Source: JACQSU01 sp964359785 | GTDB lineage: Archaea > Nanobdellota > Nanobdellia > Woesearchaeales > JAGWAF01 | DNA length: 24,142 bases | Assembly (NCBI GenBank): GCA_964359785.1 | Contig: CAYHWL010000007.1 | Coordinates: 1-24,142 of the forward strand | Reading direction: 5' to 3' | Shown: positions 23,357 to 24,142 of the stretch, piece by piece | How positions within the stretch are numbered: position 1 is the stretch's first letter | How the letters are laid out: each line of letters begins with the position of its first letter | Made by a program: the position numbers and the translations under genes | The notes under the pieces: generated by a model | What the model saw: only the letters and a program-made list of their open reading frames with translations | The model's database searches: none | What the model was told of the DNA's origin: nothing

Positions 23357-23411
23357 TAGAAAATCACCGTACCATTGTTCCCCCATATTCGAAAATTGAG
23401 GTGATTTTCTA
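23357..23411. repeat. Inverted repeat 2 (12-bp perfect arms)
   Basis: Arms TAGAAAATCACC (23357-23368) and GGTGATTTTCTA (23400-23411). Spacer 31 nt. It shares the AAATCAC/GTGATTT core with repeat 1, and its cores are also 40 bp apart. The right arm ends 12 bp before the TATA box at 23424. Confidence 0.7.
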
Positions 23412-23423
23412 TAGCTCATTAGA

Positions 23424-23432
23424 TTTATATAA
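23424..23432 (+). promoter_or_regulatory. TATA box of the 159-aa membrane protein
   Basis: TTTATATAA centred 26 nt before ATG 23454, one of the clearest boxes in the window. Confidence 0.6.
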
Positions 23433-23453
23433 AAGCGTAGACCCCGCAAGTCC

Positions 23454-23933
23454 ATGCCGACCGATTATTCACCAAGCCATCCTGGAGTCTTGGCTCATCA
23501 GATGATGCCAATCCAGCAAAGCGCAAGTCTAGAGGCTCTTCTACAATCCACTCCAACCTCCTTCGACCTCTCAGAACGGGTCAGACAGTATGGATCAAAC
23601 TACCAATCAAGATCCGCCTTCATAGATTCCGCAGGTTCGCTTGCCACTGGGATGTTTCTTGCGGCAGGAATCGTTATCCCTGCATTCACTGGTGTTTATG
23701 GACTAGCGGTGAGTCAAGATATTCCACAGTACCTAACCGCGTACGGGGTGGTCGGATTGTTGGGTGTTGCCTTGTCGTGGAGAGTCAAGGAATTGACGGG
23801 CAATCTTCTCAATAAGCTTTATGATGATTACCGTACAAAAGTCCTATATGACGTCAAATCCAGCTCGCCAGAGCATCTCAAAGCCGCAGAAAAGATTCTG
23901 CCATTACGTCACTCCAATCCTCTTCTTAGATGA
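23454..23933 (+). CDS. Two-TM membrane protein, function unknown (159 aa)
   Basis: A ~50-residue polar start without Cys, then two hydrophobic helices (about residues 60-85 and 92-110), followed by a charged tail (V-K-E-L-T-G-N-L-L-N-K-L-Y-D-D-Y) and a short S-S-P-E-H-L-K-A-A-E-K helix. No motif recognised. Start agrees with the TATA box at 23424-23432. Its promoter region carries two phased inverted repeats, so this gene is probably regulated. The layout (soluble ends, two helices) recalls the zinc-finger two-TM proteins upstream but without cysteines. Confidence 0.8.
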   Translation: MPTDYSPSHPGVLAHQMMPIQQSASLEALLQSTPTSFDLSERVRQYGSNYQSRSAFIDSAGSLATGMFLAAGIVIPAFTGVYGLAVSQDIPQYLTAYGVVGLLGVALSWRVKELTGNLLNKLYDDYRTKVLYDVKSSSPEHLKAAEKILPLRHSNPLLR

Positions 23934-24041
23934 GATTTCTTGATTCCAACTCTTCTTGTAGCACAATTTCCATCAAAGATATGGCGAGATTACTGAAATT
24001 CTCCCGATTATTGAATCAATTCCCAGAAAGGACAAGTAATG

Positions 24042-24108
24042 AACCGAATTCGTTTCAATAAACCCGTGATAATTCTGGAATTCCCTTTGTTTAGTATCGA
24101 ATTCGGTT
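24042..24108. repeat. Inverted repeat AACCGAATTCG / CGAATTCGGTT with a third GAATTC palindrome between
   Basis: Perfect 11-bp arms at 24042-24052 and 24098-24108. Each arm contains the palindrome CGAATTCG, and GGAATTCC lies between at 24077-24084. Centres are 48.5, 80.5 and 101.5 (window offset 24000), spaced 32 and 21 bp, near three and two helical turns. Confidence 0.6.
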
Positions 24109-24123
24109 TACACTTTGGGGGGG

Positions 24124-24132
24124 TATTTAAAG
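24124..24132 (+). promoter_or_regulatory. TATA box of an off-window gene
   Basis: TATTTAAAG followed by a GC-rich stretch at the window edge. With the 26-nt rule, the start would be near 24154. Confidence 0.5.
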
Positions 24133-24142
24133 CGCCCCGAGT

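Larger units (their letters stand above)
23934..24142. other. Right-edge intergenic region with promoter-proximal palindromes
   Basis: No gene of convincing length is seen. The region contains an ATTGAATCAAT palindrome (24010-24020), the three GAATTC-centred palindromes at 24045-24105, and a TATA box at 24124-24132. A plus-strand gene probably starts about 10 bp past the window. Confidence 0.6.

Noticed and set aside
1..24142. Bacterial origin of the contig, suggested by bacterial ThrRS and MetK
   Set aside because: Consistent TATA boxes 26 nt from start codons, Prok-RING proteins and N-sequon-rich surface proteins fit archaea; -10/-35 promoters are not apparent. Two bacterial-like enzymes are better explained by transfer.

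Overview
The window looks like a piece of an archaeal genome, most likely a DPANN-type lineage (the exact phylum cannot be settled by reading). Many genes have an A/T-rich TATA box centred about 26 nt upstream of the ATG, which is the layout of archaeal leaderless transcripts. The proteome is rich in tiny membrane proteins, zinc-finger membrane proteins and huge N-glycosylation-sequon-rich surface proteins. Two housekeeping enzymes, ThrRS and MetK, are of the bacterial rather than the classical archaeal type, which suggests old lateral transfer.

Left part (1-11655, + strand) is a cell-surface block. A large secreted glycosidase runs off the left edge. It combines the end of a TM1410/MJ1477-like TIM-barrel, five thrombospondin-1-like repeats, two duplicated beta-propeller modules and a C-terminal GH114 (endo-alpha-1,4-polygalactosaminidase family) domain. 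It is split by a 10-N assembly gap that appears to be artificial. It is followed by a 2523-residue membrane-anchored protein whose core is two cysteine-stapled, asparagine/serine/threonine-rich solenoid arrays with a strict 40-residue register (25 Cys pairs). Its 5' leader carries a perfect 14-bp palindrome, a 23-residue leader ORF and a hairpin that covers the ribosome-binding site.

Middle part (11656-15868) holds two unrecognised genes on the minus strand, two small membrane proteins on the plus strand, and a minus-strand pair in which a membrane-anchored DsbA-like thiol oxidoreductase is translationally coupled (ATGA) to a SufS-like cysteine desulfurase.

Right part (15869-24142) begins with thrS. 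A minus-strand run follows: metK, a class I/II aminotransferase, two 55-residue membrane proteins and a tandem pair of four-TM paralogues. Next come a divergent pair of zinc-finger two-TM proteins sharing a 69-bp promoter region, a lipoprotein with a Cys-Cys-Asp-rich motif and a PsbP-like domain, and a two-TM protein. Two inverted-repeat arrays (23302-23411 and 24045-24108) lie directly upstream of TATA boxes and look like operator clusters.

The most interesting candidate system is the surface block. A polygalactosamine-type glycosidase is encoded next to a giant disulfide-stapled, probably heavily glycosylated stalk protein that has its own unusual regulated leader. The nearby extracytoplasmic DsbA-like enzyme could supply the many disulfides the stalk appears to need; that link is inference.
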